This document shows positions 1 to 9,424 of a stretch of DNA of 18,488 nucleotides, in pieces. Source of the DNA: CAZYMF01 sp964648215 (GTDB taxonomy: Bacteria > Desulfobacterota > Binatia > HRBIN30 > JACQVA1); the NCBI GenBank assembly GCA_964648215.1, contig CAZYMF010000089.1:1-18488 (forward strand), given 5' to 3'. Every line of letters starts with the position of its first letter. The first letter of the stretch is position 1. A model generated the notes under the pieces. That model worked only from the letters and a program-made list of their open reading frames with translations. It was not told the DNA's origin and ran no database searches. Made by a program: the position numbers and the translations under genes.

Positions 1-1684
1 CATTCCCGGCGTACACGATAGTCGTCGTCCCAAAGCCCGTCGGTGTCGGCATCGAGGTTGCGTTCGTGGGTGTCCGTGTCGGCGTGGGCGTCACGGTCGG
101 CGTTGCGTTCGGTGTCAGCACTGCCGCGGGCGGGGATGAAGTCGGGCTCGGTGTTGCCGTTGGCGTTGGCGTTGTGCCGTCGGGGGTGCCCGTGGGAGTC
201 GGCGTCGAGGTCGGTCCTGTCGGTGTCACGGTGGGTGTTCTTGGCGGGATGAGCTGGCACGACATCTCGAGCGAGGTGGTGGTCACGTTGTCGCCGATCG
301 TTGCAGCGTCCACCGAGCCGAAGGCGCTGACCAGGGCAAACGTCCACCCGCCCGCATCACAGTCCACGGGCGAGCCGCTGATCGACACCGGTCCGATCCG
401 GTTGTTTGGAGCATTATTCGCGTGCAGCACCTCCGCCGCGGCTATCCCGCTGGTCGCTGCCCGCGTTCTGGGCTCCGCCTGCGCGGGATCGTCGGCGGTG
501 CAAGCGCTGCCGTCCGGACCGTAGAGAGCGGGATCCCCGGAGCCGTCAGTGACGCAGGCTCCGCCGTCGGGGATCAGACTGATTGCGGTGTTGCTCTCGA
601 TCACCGAGGAGCCCCTTGCTCCCTGGCCCGAGAAGGTGATCACCGGAGGTCCGTTGCAAACATTCGTGTGCGGATGCGCCACCGAGCCGTCCTCGACCGT
701 ACCGCCCGCGGCCGTGCAGTCGGCAGTGGTAAAACCGTTGATCCCCAGCACGCCGATGTTGTGATCGATTGAGTAGAGGTAGTCGGTGCTCGCCAGCCCG
801 TTGCCGCTGCACCCCACCTCACCCACGCCGGCGTTGCCGGCGAGGGCGGCCGTGCCGACGCCGCGCACGCAGGCACACACGAGACCCGGCACGGAGACCG
901 GATCGAAGTGCACGTCTGCGGGCTTGATCACCACCGGAACGACCTGGTCCGGATCGGCGGGGCGGGCCGCACCTGTCGTTATCGTCTGGCTTCCCGTAAA
1001 GCTCAGCGGAATGCCGAAGATCTGCGTCTGGATCGTGGCCCCCGTCCCCGTAGTGAACACGCACTCGTTACGTCTCTCGACGGTGCAATTCGCGGCGCAG
1101 CCGTCGCCCCCCACGGCGTTGCCGTCGTCGCACTGCTCGTCGCCCTCCACGATGCCATTGCCGCACAGCGCGAGGGCTGCGGCCGCGGTAGGCGTCATCT
1201 CCGGTCCCGATATGACCGTGCTCGTTGCCGTCCCAGGGGGCGGCGACGCGGTCCGGTTTCGCGTTGCGGTAGCCGTGGCGGTTGCGGGTACGGCGGTCGT
1301 GGTCGGAGCCGGCCCACCCAACGTCGGCGTTGCACTCGGAGTTCCGGTCGCCGTTGGGGATCCCGTCACCGTCGAGGTTTGGGTTTGTGTTGCCGTGGAC
1401 GCGGGAGATCTGGGCGTCGCAGTTGCGGGGGCCCCAAAAGCGGGTGTTGCCGTCGGCGTCGACTCCTCTGGGCTCGCCGTAGCCGACGGGGTCGGCGCGA
1501 ACGGCGCGCGCGTGCTGCTCGAAGTCGCCACCGGCGTTGGAAGGACCCGGCTTGCTGTCGCCGACGGTGGCGCGGCCGCCGGCGCGTCTGTGGTCGAGGA
1601 CGAGTCGGAGGAATCACCGCAACCACCGAGCAGAAGCAGAAGCACCGAGCCGCCCAGAGCGAGCAGAGCACGCCGCGTCTTCAT
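1..1684 (-). CDS. TPT-stalk lipoprotein with Myxococcus Cys-rich repeat (DUF4215-like), 3' end outside window
   Basis: The frame is open from the ATG at 1684 to the window edge (561 codons seen). The start is set by a strong Shine-Dalgarno, GGGGAGGAG, a few bases upstream. Residues 1-22 are a lipoprotein signal (basic MKTRR, Leu-rich core, lipobox LLGGC with Cys22), so it is probably anchored in a membrane and exposed outside. Residues about 32-168 are a Thr/Pro/Ala stalk. Residues about 174-203 read CGNGIVEGDEQCDDGN, then two more Cys, which is the signature of the Myxococcus cysteine-rich repeat (DUF4215/TIGR02232). A body of about 270 residues with scattered Cys follows; I do not recognise its fold. 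A second TPT stretch begins near residue 480 and continues to the edge. It lies 91 nt downstream of the Ig-like lipoprotein gene, same strand, probably co-transcribed. No enzymatic motif is visible; an adhesive or structural surface role is inferred. Confidence 0.82.
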   Translation of the reverse strand, partial: MKTRRALLALGGSVLLLLLGGCGDSSDSSSTTDAPAAAPPSATASRVLPTPVATSSSTRAPFAPTPSATASPEESTPTATPAFGAPATATPRSPASTATQTQTSTVTGSPTATGTPSATPTLGGPAPTTTAVPATATATATRNRTASPPPGTATSTVISGPEMTPTAAAALALCGNGIVEGDEQCDDGNAVGGDGCAANCTVERRNECVFTTGTGATIQTQIFGIPLSFTGSQTITTGAARPADPDQVVPVVIKPADVHFDPVSVPGLVCACVRGVGTAALAGNAGVGEVGCSGNGLASTDYLYSIDHNIGVLGINGFTTADCTAAGGTVEDGSVAHPHTNVCNGPPVITFSGQGARGSSVIESNTAISLIPDGGACVTDGSGDPALYGPDGSACTADDPAQAEPRTRAATSGIAAAEVLHANNAPNNRIGPVSISGSPVDCDAGGWTFALVSAFGSVDAATIGDNVTTTSLEMSCQLIPPRTPTVTPTGPTSTPTPTGTPDGTTPTPTATPSPTSSPPAAVLTPNATPTVTPTPTRTPTNATSMPTPTGFGTTTIVYAGN

Positions 1685-1775
1685 GAGCTCCTCCCCGATG
1701 TTGCGGATTCGTGCGTCATCCGCGTCCCCAGCTGGACCGTCTCCTTGCCGATAGGGCCTCCCTCCACGCGCCGGC

Positions 1776-4700
1776 TTACTCTGCGATCGTCACCGCGATC
1801 GGCTCGGAGGCCACGGTCACGAACTGGTAGATGGGTGGGTAGTCGCAGCCCACCTGGGTCTCGAAGTTCACGCTGGCCTGCAGTGTGGCGGTTCCCGCCT
1901 GCACCGCTTGCAGCTCGAAGATCGCCGGCGCGAGGAACCCGTGGATCTCCTGCTGCGTCGGCCCGTTGAGATAGGGGGCCGTGCCCGAGAGCCGGAACGA
2001 GGGCAGGCCTCCCGAGGCATTGGAGACCGAGACGGTGACCTTGACCGTGTCGCCCACCTTCGGGCTCGGTGGATCGACGGAGACGTGCACCTGCGGCTGG
2101 ACGTCGTCCGCCGGGCAGGCGGTCGATGGCGGCGTCGTTGGGCCCACCGTCATCGTCGGCGTGATCGTCGGCGGCGCCGAGCCGTCGCAGGGATCGACGT
2201 AGGAGAGACAGAGCTTGGTGTTCGGATCGATCTGATCGGTCGGGCACCAGAACACCGGCAGCGGCGAAGCCTGCACCTGGGAGAAGTAGCAGCAAGCGCT
2301 CTGCGAGGTCGGGAACGAAGACCCGTCGCTTCCGGGGATGCCCCGGAAGCAGAGGCCCTCGACGGCGGGAGTCGGGCTCGGCGTGGGCGTCGGCACCTCG
2401 GAGCCCGACGATCCCACCTGCACGTCGATGCTCACCACCGGGTCGTAGTAGAGATAGAAGCGGCCGTAGATGGTGTATTTGCCGGCTGGCACGGGGTTGC
2501 CCTTGTCGTCCTTGAGATCCCAGAAGGCGCGTAGCTGATACTTGAGGGCCTCCTGGTCGTATCCGGGCGCGGCCGACGGCAGGAAGGGATCGCCGCAGCC
2601 CTCCTCGCGCAGGGTGCGAATGTGCGTGCCGCCCTGGTAGACGTAGAGGTCCAGGCAGGGATCGAAGATGCCGCCGTGGGGTTGGATCTCGGTGACGGTG
2701 TAACGCAAGGCGGCCGTGCCGGGCTGACTGTAGTGGTCGCAGTCCGATTCCAGGATCACGCGGTTGAAGTCGTCGTTCCACACCGAGCGGTTGACGTGAG
2801 CGGGATCGCAGTAGCTGAGCTCGCTGGTCTCGAACACCTCGAGCGACAGGTGGTTGCTCTCCTGGCCGTCGAGCGTTACCCAGATTTCCACCGTGCCGGC
2901 GCTGCGGCCGGTGAAGACGCCCGGCGTGTCGAAGCCACCCAGCGCCTCGTCGCTGCTGTGCCAGACGGCCTCCTTGGTGACGTCGCGCGAGATGCCGACG
3001 TCGTAGAAGCCGGTGGCTTGGAAGAAGACCTGGTCGCCCTTGCCGACGACGCGATCGCTGCCTTCCTGGTAGATCGACAGCGACTGCAGCGTGGCCTCGT
3101 CGACGACGTGCACGTCGACCTCGTTGCTCGTTACCTCCGCGAACGTGGCGGTGATGACGGCGTCGCCGGCCTGTGTCGCCGTCATCACGCCCTGCGCGTC
3201 GATCGGCGCGGTGGTCGAGTCGCTGCTGTGCCAGGCGACCTCTGCGGTGACGTCGCGCCACTCGCCGGTGTCGTACTGCGCGGTGGCGTGGAAGGCGAGC
3301 TCGTCGCCTTTGAGGACGGTGAGGGTGTAGCCACAGTCGAAGCAGGGAATCGGTGCGCCCGTCGCGTCGACCGGCCTGCCGAGGATCACCGGGTAACCGC
3401 CGTTGTCGGCGTAGATGGAGAGGCCGACCACGGTGGGCTCGGTGACGACATGGATGTCGGTCGGATCGCTGGTCACGCCGTCGAGCGCCGCGGTCAGCTG
3501 GGCCGTGCCCGCGGCTTTGCCGGTGAAGGTGCCGGCGACCGCGTCGCCCACCTCGGCCGGGTCGACCTGCCAGGTCACCTCGTTGGTGATGTCTTGATAG
3601 TAGCCGTCGGCAAACTCTCCGAGGGCGCGGAACTGCAGCGTGCCGCCGATCTGGACCACCTGGAGGCAGCCGGGCACGGGGAGAATGTCGCTCGTTGCCG
3701 GCGGCGACAGCACCGGCTGGTCGCCCGGTTGCGGCAGGCCGAGCGGGTAGTAGCACGAGATGTTCTGGAGATAGATCTTCTGCAGCGCCGGTCGCTCCGT
3801 CACTTGCAACGACCAGGGAGCGCTGGTCAGCTCGCCGAGGGTGGCGGTGATGGCGGTGGTGCCGGCAGCCAGCGCCGACACCGTACCCCACGAGTCGACC
3901 GCGGCCACCGTCTCGTCGGACGAGGTCCAGGTGACGAGGTAGGTCACGTCCATCTGATTGCCGTCGGACAGCTTGGCGACGGCTCGCAGCGAGCCCTGCT
4001 GGCCGACGACCAGGGAAGACGGACCGCTGCTGATCGCGATCGCCTCGATGTTCACCGGATCGCAGCCGGGCACGCAGACGCTACGGGTGCAGTCGTCGCA
4101 CTCGGGACAGCTGGCGACGCAGGTGCAGCGATCGCCCGGATTGGCGCAGGAGCCGTCGCTGTTGCAGGTATAGGGAACGAACGGCCCGGGCGGCACGCAC
4201 ACCGGCGGGCCGCAGTCTTCGCACAGCGGACAGCTCGCGGTGCAGGCGCAGACACGGTCGTTGCCGCAGCCGGCGTCCGGCCCACACTCCCAGAGCTGAG
4301 TCGAGCAGGTCTCGGGTACGAAGGTGCCCGTGCCGTCGGGATCGACCAGGGTCCGTATCGGATCGCCGATCTCGCCGAGGCGGCCGTCACGCACTATGAC
4401 GTGGGTGCCGTTGGGCGCGACGACGTCCCGAACCGGAACCCCGCCCTGCGTGTAGGTCGACGTCGATCGCACCTGCCCCTGGGAGACCTCGGCGACGACG
4501 TTGGCGGTGCCGTCGTCGCCGACGGCAAACGGGACGGTGAACGAGGCCAGGTTGCCGCTGAGGGTCTTGGTCACCTGCAGGCTGTAACGGCCGTTGCTCA
4601 ATCCGGTGATTTCGAAGCGCCCGTCGGCGCTGGTGACGCCGCGTTGATCGCTCGTTCCAGCAACCGACCAGTCGGCGTGCGAGAGGGCGCGATCGAACGA

Positions 4701-5042
4701 GGTCGCGTCGGCCTGGCCGACGGCACCGGGTGGCACGGGCTGCAGCGCGTCACCGGCGGTGGCGATGACGCTGCCGTTGAGGACGAGCAGGCCGGAGACG
4801 GTTCCGGCCTGCGTCGTCGAGGTCGGGGTGGGGCTCGACACCATTCCGTTCGTTGGCGTGGGCGAGGCAGTGGTACTCTCCTGCGGCGTCGGCGAGCGCG
4901 TCGAGGTTGGTGTCGCCGTGGTCGGTGTCGCCGTGGGTGATCCCGATCCATTGCCGTTGCCGCAGGCGGCGACCACGACGGCCACTGCGGCGAGGCTGAG
5001 AACGCGTAGGCCACAAAATTGGCGGATGCTCGTCTTAGTCAT
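1776..5042 (-). CDS. Large surface lipoprotein with Cys-rich modules and four bacterial Ig-like (Big2) repeats
   Basis: This 1088-residue protein starts at the ATG at 5042 because AAGGAGGGAG lies just upstream and the lipoprotein signal begins there; an in-frame ATG 51 nt earlier lacks both. The signal ends in the lipobox VVAAC (Cys27). A TPT linker follows (about 33-77), then a carboxypeptidase-regulatory-like segment near 82-180. A knob at about 246-327 holds two related Cys clusters (each ending C-x-x-C-x-x-C). Four Ig-like repeats fall at about 330-417, 419-533, 538-647 and 650-737, each with the Big2 pattern: DVT, a W-x-SSD-type strand, then G-x-x-TA. Residues 770-880 include WDLKDDKGNPVPAGKYTI, which resembles BsuPI/FlgD-type Ig domains. 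A short TPT linker and a final Ig-like domain close the protein. Big2 repeats are typical of adhesins and extracellular scaffolds; the ligand is unknown. Confidence 0.88.
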   Translation of the reverse strand: MTKTSIRQFCGLRVLSLAAVAVVVAACGNGNGSGSPTATPTTATPTSTRSPTPQESTTASPTPTNGMVSSPTPTSTTQAGTVSGLLVLNGSVIATAGDALQPVPPGAVGQADATSFDRALSHADWSVAGTSDQRGVTSADGRFEITGLSNGRYSLQVTKTLSGNLASFTVPFAVGDDGTANVVAEVSQGQVRSTSTYTQGGVPVRDVVAPNGTHVIVRDGRLGEIGDPIRTLVDPDGTGTFVPETCSTQLWECGPDAGCGNDRVCACTASCPLCEDCGPPVCVPPGPFVPYTCNSDGSCANPGDRCTCVASCPECDDCTRSVCVPGCDPVNIEAIAISSGPSSLVVGQQGSLRAVAKLSDGNQMDVTYLVTWTSSDETVAAVDSWGTVSALAAGTTAITATLGELTSAPWSLQVTERPALQKIYLQNISCYYPLGLPQPGDQPVLSPPATSDILPVPGCLQVVQIGGTLQFRALGEFADGYYQDITNEVTWQVDPAEVGDAVAGTFTGKAAGTAQLTAALDGVTSDPTDIHVVTEPTVVGLSIYADNGGYPVILGRPVDATGAPIPCFDCGYTLTVLKGDELAFHATAQYDTGEWRDVTAEVAWHSSDSTTAPIDAQGVMTATQAGDAVITATFAEVTSNEVDVHVVDEATLQSLSIYQEGSDRVVGKGDQVFFQATGFYDVGISRDVTKEAVWHSSDEALGGFDTPGVFTGRSAGTVEIWVTLDGQESNHLSLEVFETSELSYCDPAHVNRSVWNDDFNRVILESDCDHYSQPGTAALRYTVTEIQPHGGIFDPCLDLYVYQGGTHIRTLREEGCGDPFLPSAAPGYDQEALKYQLRAFWDLKDDKGNPVPAGKYTIYGRFYLYYDPVVSIDVQVGSSGSEVPTPTPSPTPAVEGLCFRGIPGSDGSSFPTSQSACCYFSQVQASPLPVFWCPTDQIDPNTKLCLSYVDPCDGSAPPTITPTMTVGPTTPPSTACPADDVQPQVHVSVDPPSPKVGDTVKVTVSVSNASGGLPSFRLSGTAPYLNGPTQQEIHGFLAPAIFELQAVQAGTATLQASVNFETQVGCDYPPIYQFVTVASEPIAVTIAE

Positions 5043-5076
5043 CGACGTACTCCCTCCTTGGTGCTTTCGTCTTGTT

Positions 5077-5352
5077 TCATTCAACCCCGCCAATCCCGCA
5101 TGAGGTCGCCGTCACCGTCGGCCTCGGTGTCGGAGTCGGCGTGGGCGTCGACGTGTCATGGGGCGTTGGTACCGGCTCGATGATGGCCGTTGCGCTGGCG
5201 GTGTTCGTCAGGGGCACGAACTCGTCGTGCGGATGGCCAACGCCGCTCACGCCAGTGGTTATCACCGCGCTCGCTCCCGGGTCCAGATACCCCAGCCTTC
5301 CTTGGATCATCTCGAAGCCATTCTTCACAGGGTGTGAGCGCGCGTTGTTCAT
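5077..5352 (-). CDS. 91-residue orphan ORF or frameshifted tail of the CARDB lipoprotein
   Basis: The ATG at 5352 overlaps the TGA of the upstream CARDB gene (ATGA), and the ORF ends 34 nt before the start of the Ig-like lipoprotein gene. No Shine-Dalgarno is visible before the ATG. The second half looks coding in this operon's style: LDPGASAVITTG, then FVPLTNTASATA, which is reminiscent of DUF11/CARDB-type beta domains, followed by a TPT stretch and the end GIGGVE. There is no signal peptide. The frame equals a -1 shift relative to the upstream gene, so one lost base, a real decay event, or translational coupling would each explain it. I lean to a frameshifted or decayed C-terminal piece, with a coupled small gene as the alternative. 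Confidence 0.4.
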   Translation of the reverse strand: MNNARSHPVKNGFEMIQGRLGYLDPGASAVITTGVSGVGHPHDEFVPLTNTASATAIIEPVPTPHDTSTPTPTPTPRPTVTATSCGIGGVE

Positions 5353-6653
5353 GCCGTGTTTGTCGGTAGCGGTGTCGCCGTTGGCGTACACGTTGGCGGC
5401 GGAGTCGGGATCGGCAGGACGAAGGGGCGGATATTGTTGCTCTCATCCGTCTCCGCGACTTCGTTACCGGCATCCACAACGATGTTGCCCGAGGGGGCGA
5501 AGGGACCATCGATGCAAAGTGTGCCGCCGGGCGGCAGACCGTCGATTCGCGCAAAGGTCAGCTCGTCCAACGAAAGGGAGAAGGGGCCGGTGGCGCCTTC
5601 TCCGTCGTTCCTCACGCATACGCGGAGTCGGGGCACCTCGCCGATGTTGACGATGCAGCCGCGCGGGGGAGGCGCAATCGACACGTCGCCGGGTGCCAGA
5701 TCGGGCAGAGCCGGCGGTCCGGTCGGGGTTGGCGTTGGCGTCCACGTCGGGGGGATCTCGCAACGCCCGGTCTCTTCATTGCACCGATACGGAAAGCTGT
5801 ACCCGAAACCCGGCACACCGCTGCAGAAGATCCCATCCGGGCCACCGCAGCGCGGTGTCGGTCCCGTGGAGAGATCGCAGCACGTGGCGAAGAACTCGGT
5901 CGGCGTCGGTGTCGGCGTGGGTCTGGGCGTGCAAGTGGGCGGAAGGCTGGGAATGGGCAACGAGAAGGGCACGTCATTGTCCTGCTCGTCGCTCTCGAGC
6001 ACTTCGTTGCGCGAATCCACCATTACCTCGCCGGTCGGGAGGAAGGGTCCGAACAGATCGACCCTGGCCCCCGGCGCCAGGCTCTCGACCCGCCACACGT
6101 CCTCGCCGTTCAACGAGACCGAGAACGGGCCGGCCTCGGTCGCGCCGCGGTTCGACACCGTGACCTGCAGCCGCGGCACCTCGCCGAGGTCGAGGGCACA
6201 GTCGCGCGGCGGCGCCGGCGCGATCGAGATACTGGCGCTGAGATCCGGCAGGAGGGCGAGGGGCGGCGGGGACGGTGTCACCGTCGCCGTGCGAGTGACA
6301 GGGAACGACGGCGTCGGTGCGGTGGGTGTCGTCCCCGTCGGCCCCTCGCAGGTGCAGCGACAGCTCGTGTCGCAGGCCTGAAAGGTGCCGGCCGGGCAGG
6401 GGGTCGGCGCGCATGGGGTTGGTGTGGAGGTGGGCACTTCCGTCGGTGAGTCCGTTGCGGTGGGGGTCGGCGTCAGTGTCGAGGCCGCAATCGGTCTCGC
6501 CGAGGTGCTCGCAGTTGGCGTATCGATCGAAGTTGGGGGCGCGGTCGGAGCACGCTCCGCATGTTCCCCGTCGCTGCCGCAGCCCGTGATCACGACGAGG
6601 AAGAACAAGACCGGAAGCCACCCGCATCGGCTGCGCTCCTGGTCGAGGCTCAT
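5349..6653 (-). CDS. Lipoprotein with two CARDB-like domains on TPT linkers
   Basis: The protein has 434 residues. The ATG at 6653 is preceded by GGAAGGAAG and overlaps the stop of the YVTN gene as ATGA, so translation is probably coupled. Residues 1-25 are a lipoprotein signal with lipobox VITGC (Cys25). Residues 36-80 are a TPT linker, and 81-103 a small Cys knob. Two homologous domains lie at about 136-235 and 317-415. Each starts LPDL-x-x-x-x-SIAP, has LGEVPRL or IGEVPRL, and ends with N-EV-x-E-x-DE-x-x-N before a PIP strand, the CARDB (cell-adhesion-related) pattern. Between them is another TPT linker and a Cys-containing stretch. It ends in a TPT run cut by TGA; the next frame continues in similar style (see the orphan ORF), so the annotated end may be premature. 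Role inferred as an extracellular adhesive or scaffold protein. Confidence 0.85.
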   Translation of the reverse strand: MSLDQERSRCGWLPVLFFLVVITGCGSDGEHAERAPTAPPTSIDTPTASTSARPIAASTLTPTPTATDSPTEVPTSTPTPCAPTPCPAGTFQACDTSCRCTCEGPTGTTPTAPTPSFPVTRTATVTPSPPPLALLPDLSASISIAPAPPRDCALDLGEVPRLQVTVSNRGATEAGPFSVSLNGEDVWRVESLAPGARVDLFGPFLPTGEVMVDSRNEVLESDEQDNDVPFSLPIPSLPPTCTPRPTPTPTPTEFFATCCDLSTGPTPRCGGPDGIFCSGVPGFGYSFPYRCNEETGRCEIPPTWTPTPTPTGPPALPDLAPGDVSIAPPPRGCIVNIGEVPRLRVCVRNDGEGATGPFSLSLDELTFARIDGLPPGGTLCIDGPFAPSGNIVVDAGNEVAETDESNNIRPFVLPIPTPPPTCTPTATPLPTNTA

Positions 6654-9424
6654 CCGAGCTTCCTTCCTGTGGGGCGGCTCCGATCTCGTCCCGGCCTGCT
6701 TCGCCGCCGAAGCCACAGAAGACCGAGAGGCCAGATCACGGCTCCCGACCGTGCGGGGTGCGACGGTGAGATTGCACAGCCGCCGCCACCGGCGGTTGCC
6801 GGTTTCTTACCGGCGTCCGCGGGCGTCGCCGTCGAGCGAAGCGGGGGCATCGCAGGCCCCGTGGGAGTCGCCGGGGCAGTCGCCATCGCGAGAGGCTGCA
6901 ACGGGAAATCGACTCTGCCGCTATGCCATAGATCGGACGGGTAGGGCTGGACGATGAGCGGCTCAAAATCGCCGGCCGCGGCCGCAAGAGTGATCACGTC
7001 GCCTTCGTGCGCGTAGAAGCTTAGGAAGTAGCGCCCTTCATCGTTGGAGATTGCGGATCCCGATCCGCTGGTGTCGAGATGCGACGAGTCGACCCAGGTC
7101 ACCGTGGCGCCGACGATTGGCGCGCTCGGCCCGAGCGAGGCGTCGTACACGAAGCCACGGACTTCGATGTCGATCCTGTCGGGCAGCGGGGTTCGCGTGG
7201 GCGTGAGTGTTGCCGTCGCGGTTGACGTGCCGGTGTCCGTCGGCGTTGGTGTGTGCGTGGCGGTCGGGGAGCGCGACGGCACGGGGCAGGCGGCGAAGCA
7301 GTAACAGGCGGCAGCGCCGCTCCCGACGCAGTAGCCGTCGACGACGCTGCCGTCGCCACAGCGGTACAGGCAGGGACGCGCATCGCAGACATCGCCACAG
7401 CCGCCGAACGTCGCCGTCGCCGTCGGCGTGGGGGTTGGAGTGGGCGCCGCCGTCGGCGTCCACGACGGGCGAGCCGTGATGGTCGGCGATTGGGTCGCCT
7501 CTGGCACCGGTGCAATGGCGATCCCCTTCGGAGCGTTGCCGACGGGAACGGTGGCGATGATGGAATGACTCAGAGTATCGACGACGGAGATCGTGTTCGC
7601 GCCGGAGTTGCTGATGTACGCCAGATCGGCTTCCGGATTAAAGACTACCTGCGCCGGATCGACCTCCGGGGTGAAACGTCCGGCGATTGTGTTGCTCTCG
7701 GTATCGACGATCTGGATGAGCGAGGGTCCAAATGGGCTCCGCTCGGTAATCAGGTAGCCGAAGAGTCCGCTGGGGGCGATCCCGAGATCGGCAATGTTGT
7801 CGAAGCCGGCCGTGTACACCGGAGAGATGCTTGCGGTGATCGCCTCACCCGCCAAGTCGAGAACAGAGATGTGGCCGTTTCCAAGGCTACTTGCTAGGTA
7901 GGCCAAGGAACCATCGGCGCTCAGCACAAGGTTGCCGCTGCCTTCGCCGATTGGAATCGAGCCGACGGTGGCCAGGGCGCTTGTGTCAAGGATTCGCAAC
8001 ACCGGCTGTTGTAGCTCGTCGTCGAAGGTGGTGACGTAGAGATGTGCGCCATCGGGAGCAACGGCGATGTCTCCTGCGCCGAACGGGATCGTCGCCAAGA
8101 CAGCATTCGTCGCCGTGTCGATGACGAGCACCATTTGATTCTCGGCTACGTAAATGCGCTTACCGTCGGGCGCAATCGCGATATCTCCGGCGGGGCTATC
8201 GAGAGCGATGACCTCGACCGATTGCCGGGCGACGTCGAGAACCGAGAGGTTCGATTCGAGGTTGGTCAGATAAGCGAGCCGCCCGTCGGGAGTGGTCGCA
8301 ATGTGATAGGGGTGGCCGCCTACGGGGATCGTGCCAGCGGCTGTGTTTGAGACCGTGTTGATGACCGACACGTCGCCGGAAAAGGAATTGGCCACGTAGA
8401 CCCTCTCGCTTTCTGGAGCCAGCGCCGGCGGTGGTGTGGGCGTGCCAGTGACGGGAGGTGCTGGGCCGATGAAGCGGCCGAAGGCCCGCACCGATCTTCC
8501 GGCACCGACGGTGGCGACCACCGCATCAACGGTCGTGTCGATGACGGAGACGGTGTCGCTGCCAGCAGAGAAGGCGGGCACGGTGGCGCTGCTGCCGCTT
8601 GCAACGTAGGCCCGCGTTCCGTCCGGCGTGACCGCCACTCCAAACGCGCCCAAACCAACCGAGACGTTGTCGATCAATTCATCGCTGGCCGCGTCGATAA
8701 TGGAAAGGAAACTGGGCCCGCCCGGAGACGGGCCGCCGTTCGCCACGTAAACGCGGCTGCCGGCAGGGTTGATTGCAATGCCTCGGGGCACGCCGCCAAC
8801 GGCCAGCGTGCCGATGACCGCATTACTGAAGGTGTCGATGACGGACACGCTGCCGCTCGCCGAGTTCGTCACGTAGAGCCGTGTTCCTGTCGAGTCGACG
8901 GCGACCCCGAAAGGGCCTTCGCCCACCGCCACGGTCGCAATCAGTGTGGCGCGTTCCGCGTCGACCACCGCCAGCGTCCCGGAAACATCGAAGCCGTTGT
9001 CTACGGCAACGTAGACCCGCTCGTTGTCGGGACTCATCGTCACGCCTTGCGGCCGGCTGGAAGAATCGACTAGGGGCAACGGCCCTGCGGCGACCACCTC
9101 GTTCCTCAGGGCGTCGACAACACTGACCCCGCCCGCGGTCGTTACATAGACGCGCGAGTCGTCCGGCGCGACAGCGACACCGAAGGGCGACGCACCAACT
9201 CGCCTCGGGGTCGCTGTCGGTGTCGTCCGCGGCGTAGGCGTCACCGTCGTTGCGATCGTCGCGGTGACGGTGACTGTCGCTGTTCCGCTTGCAGTCTCGG
9301 CCTGTTGCTCGCCGCCGACGGCAGGAAGCAATACCCGACCAGTGGAGGGTCGGAGGTCCGTCGCTTGCGAAGCATGTTTTACTCGTAGCGGCTGTTCATC
9401 GAAGGAGGGATCGATCAGCGGTAG
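6650..9424 (-). CDS. YVTN-family beta-propeller protein with Cys knob and MYXO/JDVT-CTERM-like tail, 5' end lost in gap
   Basis: The frame is open from the N gap to TGA at 6650. The first possible start after the gap is a TTG at 9331, but the frame continues upstream and no signal peptide is seen, so the true start is probably inside or beyond the gap. After a TPT linker come about 12 YVTN/YncE-type blades, each of the form YVAN or YVTN, then SVIDT, then G-x-x-P-x-G-x-A-x-x-PDG. These form one or two extracellular propellers. Next are a TPT linker, a Cys-rich knob with about ten Cys (7268-7409), a second TPT linker, and a carboxypeptidase-regulatory-like domain (GATVTW, then DEGRYFLSF). The last 46 residues are GGGGCAISP, a short hydrophobic stretch and an Arg-rich tail, like MYXO-CTERM/JDVT-CTERM sorting signals. 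The stop overlaps the next gene as ATGA. The ligand is unknown. Confidence 0.85.
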   Translation of the reverse strand, partial: LPLIDPSFDEQPLRVKHASQATDLRPSTGRVLLPAVGGEQQAETASGTATVTVTATIATTVTPTPRTTPTATPRRVGASPFGVAVAPDDSRVYVTTAGGVSVVDALRNEVVAAGPLPLVDSSSRPQGVTMSPDNERVYVAVDNGFDVSGTLAVVDAERATLIATVAVGEGPFGVAVDSTGTRLYVTNSASGSVSVIDTFSNAVIGTLAVGGVPRGIAINPAGSRVYVANGGPSPGGPSFLSIIDAASDELIDNVSVGLGAFGVAVTPDGTRAYVASGSSATVPAFSAGSDTVSVIDTTVDAVVATVGAGRSVRAFGRFIGPAPPVTGTPTPPPALAPESERVYVANSFSGDVSVINTVSNTAAGTIPVGGHPYHIATTPDGRLAYLTNLESNLSVLDVARQSVEVIALDSPAGDIAIAPDGKRIYVAENQMVLVIDTATNAVLATIPFGAGDIAVAPDGAHLYVTTFDDELQQPVLRILDTSALATVGSIPIGEGSGNLVLSADGSLAYLASSLGNGHISVLDLAGEAITASISPVYTAGFDNIADLGIAPSGLFGYLITERSPFGPSLIQIVDTESNTIAGRFTPEVDPAQVVFNPEADLAYISNSGANTISVVDTLSHSIIATVPVGNAPKGIAIAPVPEATQSPTITARPSWTPTAAPTPTPTPTATATFGGCGDVCDARPCLYRCGDGSVVDGYCVGSGAAACYCFAACPVPSRSPTATHTPTPTDTGTSTATATLTPTRTPLPDRIDIEVRGFVYDASLGPSAPIVGATVTWVDSSHLDTSGSGSAISNDEGRYFLSFYAHEGDVITLAAAAGDFEPLIVQPYPSDLWHSGRVDFPLQPLAMATAPATPTGPAMPPLRSTATPADAGKKPATAGGGGCAISPSHPARSGAVIWPLGLLWLRRRSRPGRDRSRPTGRKLG

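Noticed and set aside
1685..1725. Twelve-codon ORF whose stop overlaps the DUF4215 lipoprotein start
   Set aside because: It has no ribosome site and is too short to separate from chance.
786..1754. Plus-strand Val/Gly-rich ORFs opposite TPT stalks
   Set aside because: TPT codons read backwards give GVGVGV patterns. The same artefact recurs opposite every stalk in the window.
1681..3891. Minus-strand 736-codon ORF overlapping the Ig-like lipoprotein in another frame
   Set aside because: The product is Arg/Gly/His-rich low complexity, typical of the wrong frame of GC-rich DNA; the other frame has real domains.
2622..4940. Long plus-strand ORF of 772 codons opposite the Ig-like lipoprotein gene
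   Set aside because: It is antisense to a clear lipoprotein gene with Shine-Dalgarno, lipobox and Big2 repeats. Its own product has no domain, and high GC keeps the opposite frame open.
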